Below the pieces are notes generated by a model. It did no database searches and was not told the DNA's origin. It saw only the letters and a program-made list of their open reading frames with translations. A stretch of 64,000 nt of DNA from CBDBZL01 sp965213545 (lineage in GTDB: Bacteria; Pseudomonadota; Alphaproteobacteria; Sphingomonadales; Sphingomonadaceae). The translations under genes were made by a program, and so were the position numbers. Below, one piece after another: positions 62,865 to 64,000 of this stretch. Each line of letters begins with the position of its first letter. Within the stretch, counting starts at the first letter, position 1. Location of the stretch: contig CBDBZL010000002.1 of NCBI GenBank assembly GCA_965213545.1, forward strand, positions 744,001 through 808,000. The letters run 5' to 3'.

Positions 62865-63366
62865 CAGGTCGCCGCCCAGGTCGCCTCTCGTGCGCGTATC
62901 GATCCGCCGCCTGCCGCATGGCGCGGGGCTTGCGCTGCCCGCCTATGCCAGCCCCGGTGCTGCGGGAATGGACCTTGCCTCGGCCGAAGACATCACCTTG
63001 CCCCCGGGTGGGCGGCACGCGATCAGCACGGGTTTCGCCCTGGCGCTGCCCGATGGCTACGAAGCGCAACTGCGCCCGCGATCGGGGCTGGCGCTGCGCC
63101 ATGGTATTACACTGGCCAACACACCGGGCACGATCGATGCCGATTATCGCGGGGAATTGAAGGTCATCCTGGCCAATCACGGAGATCGGGCGGTGACGAT
63201 CGGCCGGGGCGACCGCATCGCGCAAATGGTGATCGCACCGGTTGTTCAGGCGACCCTGGAAGAGGTTGCCGATCTGGACAGCACGGACCGGGGCGAGAGC
63301 GGGTTCGGCTCGACCGGCGGACATAATAGCCTGCGCCAGCAACCTCAGGAAGGCGGCGACCGGTAG
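62854..63366 (+). CDS. dut: dUTP diphosphatase
   Basis: The 170-residue trimeric dUTPase has motifs GAAGMDLAS, RPRSGLALRHGI, NTPGTIDADYRGE, GDRIAQMV and the flexible C-terminal GFGSTGGH. It hydrolyses dUTP to dUMP and limits uracil in DNA. It overlaps coaBC by 11 bases and is the last gene before a strong terminator. Confidence 0.96.
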   Translation: MMVDRSPPRSPLVRVSIRRLPHGAGLALPAYASPGAAGMDLASAEDITLPPGGRHAISTGFALALPDGYEAQLRPRSGLALRHGITLANTPGTIDADYRGELKVILANHGDRAVTIGRGDRIAQMVIAPVVQATLEEVADLDSTDRGESGFGSTGGHNSLRQQPQEGGDR

Positions 63367-63408
63367 TCCTGCCCGCCCACGCCGATCATCGGCTCCGCGC
63401 GCAATAGC

Positions 63409-63444
63409 AAAAGGCGGGTCCGACATTGCCGGAACCCGCCTTTT
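63409..63444. terminator. Bidirectional terminator after dut
   Basis: AAAAGGCGGGT (63409-63419) pairs with ACCCGCCTTTT (63434-63444). The A-run and T-run on either side let it stop transcription from dut and from the convergent DUF4136 gene. Confidence 0.85.
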
Positions 63445-63466
63445 ACAAGACCCATAGGCGCAGCGC

Positions 63467-64000
63467 TTACCTCGCGGCGCGACGCGCCGGCTTGTCTTCG
63501 GGCGCGATCGAGATGCGCACCGTTTCGCCCGAATTGCCCGGGAAGTCGGTAAACATCGCCTCGACCAGATTGGGCACCAGATATTGCAGCCGGTTCGAGG
63601 TCGAGACTGCTTGGGCATCGCCTTCGAACAGACGCTGGCCGCTGGCCGCATCATCGATCTTCAGCTCGATGCCGCTGGTATAGACCGTATCGCTGCGAAT
63701 GCCGCCGCCGCCATAGCCGCCGAAGAAGGGATCGTGCCAGCCATAGGCCCACCCGCCATAGTAGCGCGGACGGTAGAAACCGCCGAAACCATACCACGGG
63801 CTGTAGAACGGGTCGCGAAATCCGGTCGAGCGCACGCGGGTGCGGCCATTATCGACCCCATAGTCGAACCGGACCAGCAGCGATGCGGCCTCGGGCGAGG
63901 CGGCTTCGGTATAGCCCAGTTCGCGCATCTGCTGTTCAACGCGGTCGGCATAGAGCGAGAACTCGAGCCCGCCGGCAAGCGAGGGATCATCCGCGACCAC
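63467..64000 (-). CDS. DUF4136 domain protein (5' end outside the window)
   Basis: At least 177 residues are visible, with the start and any signal peptide beyond the window edge. The visible part has beta-rich DUF4136 features: EFSLYADRVEQQMRELGY, a Tyr/Gly/Trp-rich loop (FYRPRYYGGWAYGWHDPF), and the C-terminal FTDFPGNSGETV shared with the lipoprotein at 35627-36229. A basic tail (KPARRAAR) ends the protein. Function unknown; a cell-envelope location is likely by family. Confidence 0.85.
   Translation of the reverse strand: MVADDPSLAGGLEFSLYADRVEQQMRELGYTEAASPEAASLLVRFDYGVDNGRTRVRSTGFRDPFYSPWYGFGGFYRPRYYGGWAYGWHDPFFGGYGGGGIRSDTVYTSGIELKIDDAASGQRLFEGDAQAVSTSNRLQYLVPNLVEAMFTDFPGNSGETVRISIAPEDKPARRAAR

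Overview
The window is high-GC, densely packed chromosomal DNA of an alphaproteobacterium, most likely Sphingomonadales and probably Erythrobacteraceae. The grounds are family content and gene order: an NDUFA12-type complex I subunit, DUF2155 and aat together; dnaA-rpsT-mutM-ubiE-ubiB-coaBC-dut; a zinc-free 41-residue L36; an HWE-kinase bacteriophytochrome with its heme oxygenase; and EcfG-type (GGAAC-N16/17-CGT) promoters. No phage, insertion sequence, CRISPR array or rRNA operon was seen. One tRNA gene (Trp, CCA) is present.

Layout. 0-4.4 kb: start of a secreted protein, ROK sugar kinase, Crp/Fnr regulator, TonB-like protein, GDP-mannose pyrophosphorylase. 4.4-7.7 kb: heme oxygenase and bacteriophytochrome operon. 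7.8-12.6 kb: membrane and stress proteins (DUF2721, PHA-system protein, XpaC, TelA, DUF389) and a small acidic lipoprotein behind an EcfG-like promoter. 12.6-17.4 kb: lone fatty-acyl-AMP ligase, recX, DUF192, NDUFA12, DUF2155, aat, tRNA-Trp. 17.6-20.4 kb: small basic protein, AGCS symporter, secE, nusG. 20.4-27.2 kb: Tat-exported phosphoesterase, then a three-gene operon of a two-domain glycosyltransferase, a GH130 enzyme and mannose-6-phosphate isomerase. 27.4-33.8 kb: ftsH, DUF3072, rpoZ, phospholipase D-type synthase, dnaB, UPF0262. 33.8-38.7 kb: VTT membrane protein, M14 carboxypeptidase, DUF4136 lipoprotein, rpmJ, HAD phosphatase, a frameshifted GNAT gene, rhomboid protease. 38.9-42.3 kb: comM, dapE, GST. 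42.5-45.1 kb: a lower-GC patch with a CHASE2-EAL c-di-GMP phosphodiesterase, a 15-codon ORF with a perfect Shine-Dalgarno and three consecutive hairpins. 45.1-48.9 kb: rpmH-rnpA-yidD-yidC-engB. 49.2-54.7 kb: dicarboxylate symporter, nth, dapB, sirtuin, DsbA-like, MoeB/ThiF-like. 54.7-64 kb: dnaA, rpsT, mutM, ubiE, ubiB, a membrane protein, coaBC, dut, and a second DUF4136 gene cut by the window end.

How the genes work together. Much of the window is information processing (dnaA, dnaB, nusG, rpoZ, rpsT, rpmH, rpmJ, rnpA) and membrane biogenesis or quality control (secE, yidC, yidD, ftsH). Two themes are less ordinary. The first is mannose: manC, manA, a GH130 phosphorylase-type enzyme and a large GT4 fusion suggest an uncharacterised mannoside synthesis and phosphorolysis module. 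The second is stress signalling: an HWE-kinase phytochrome, EcfG-like promoters at two small genes, and the TelA/XpaC cluster.

All calls come from reading the sequence. Family names rest on motif and length recognition, not on searches. Several starts were moved from the longest possible ORF on ribosome-binding-site or homology grounds, and each is stated.
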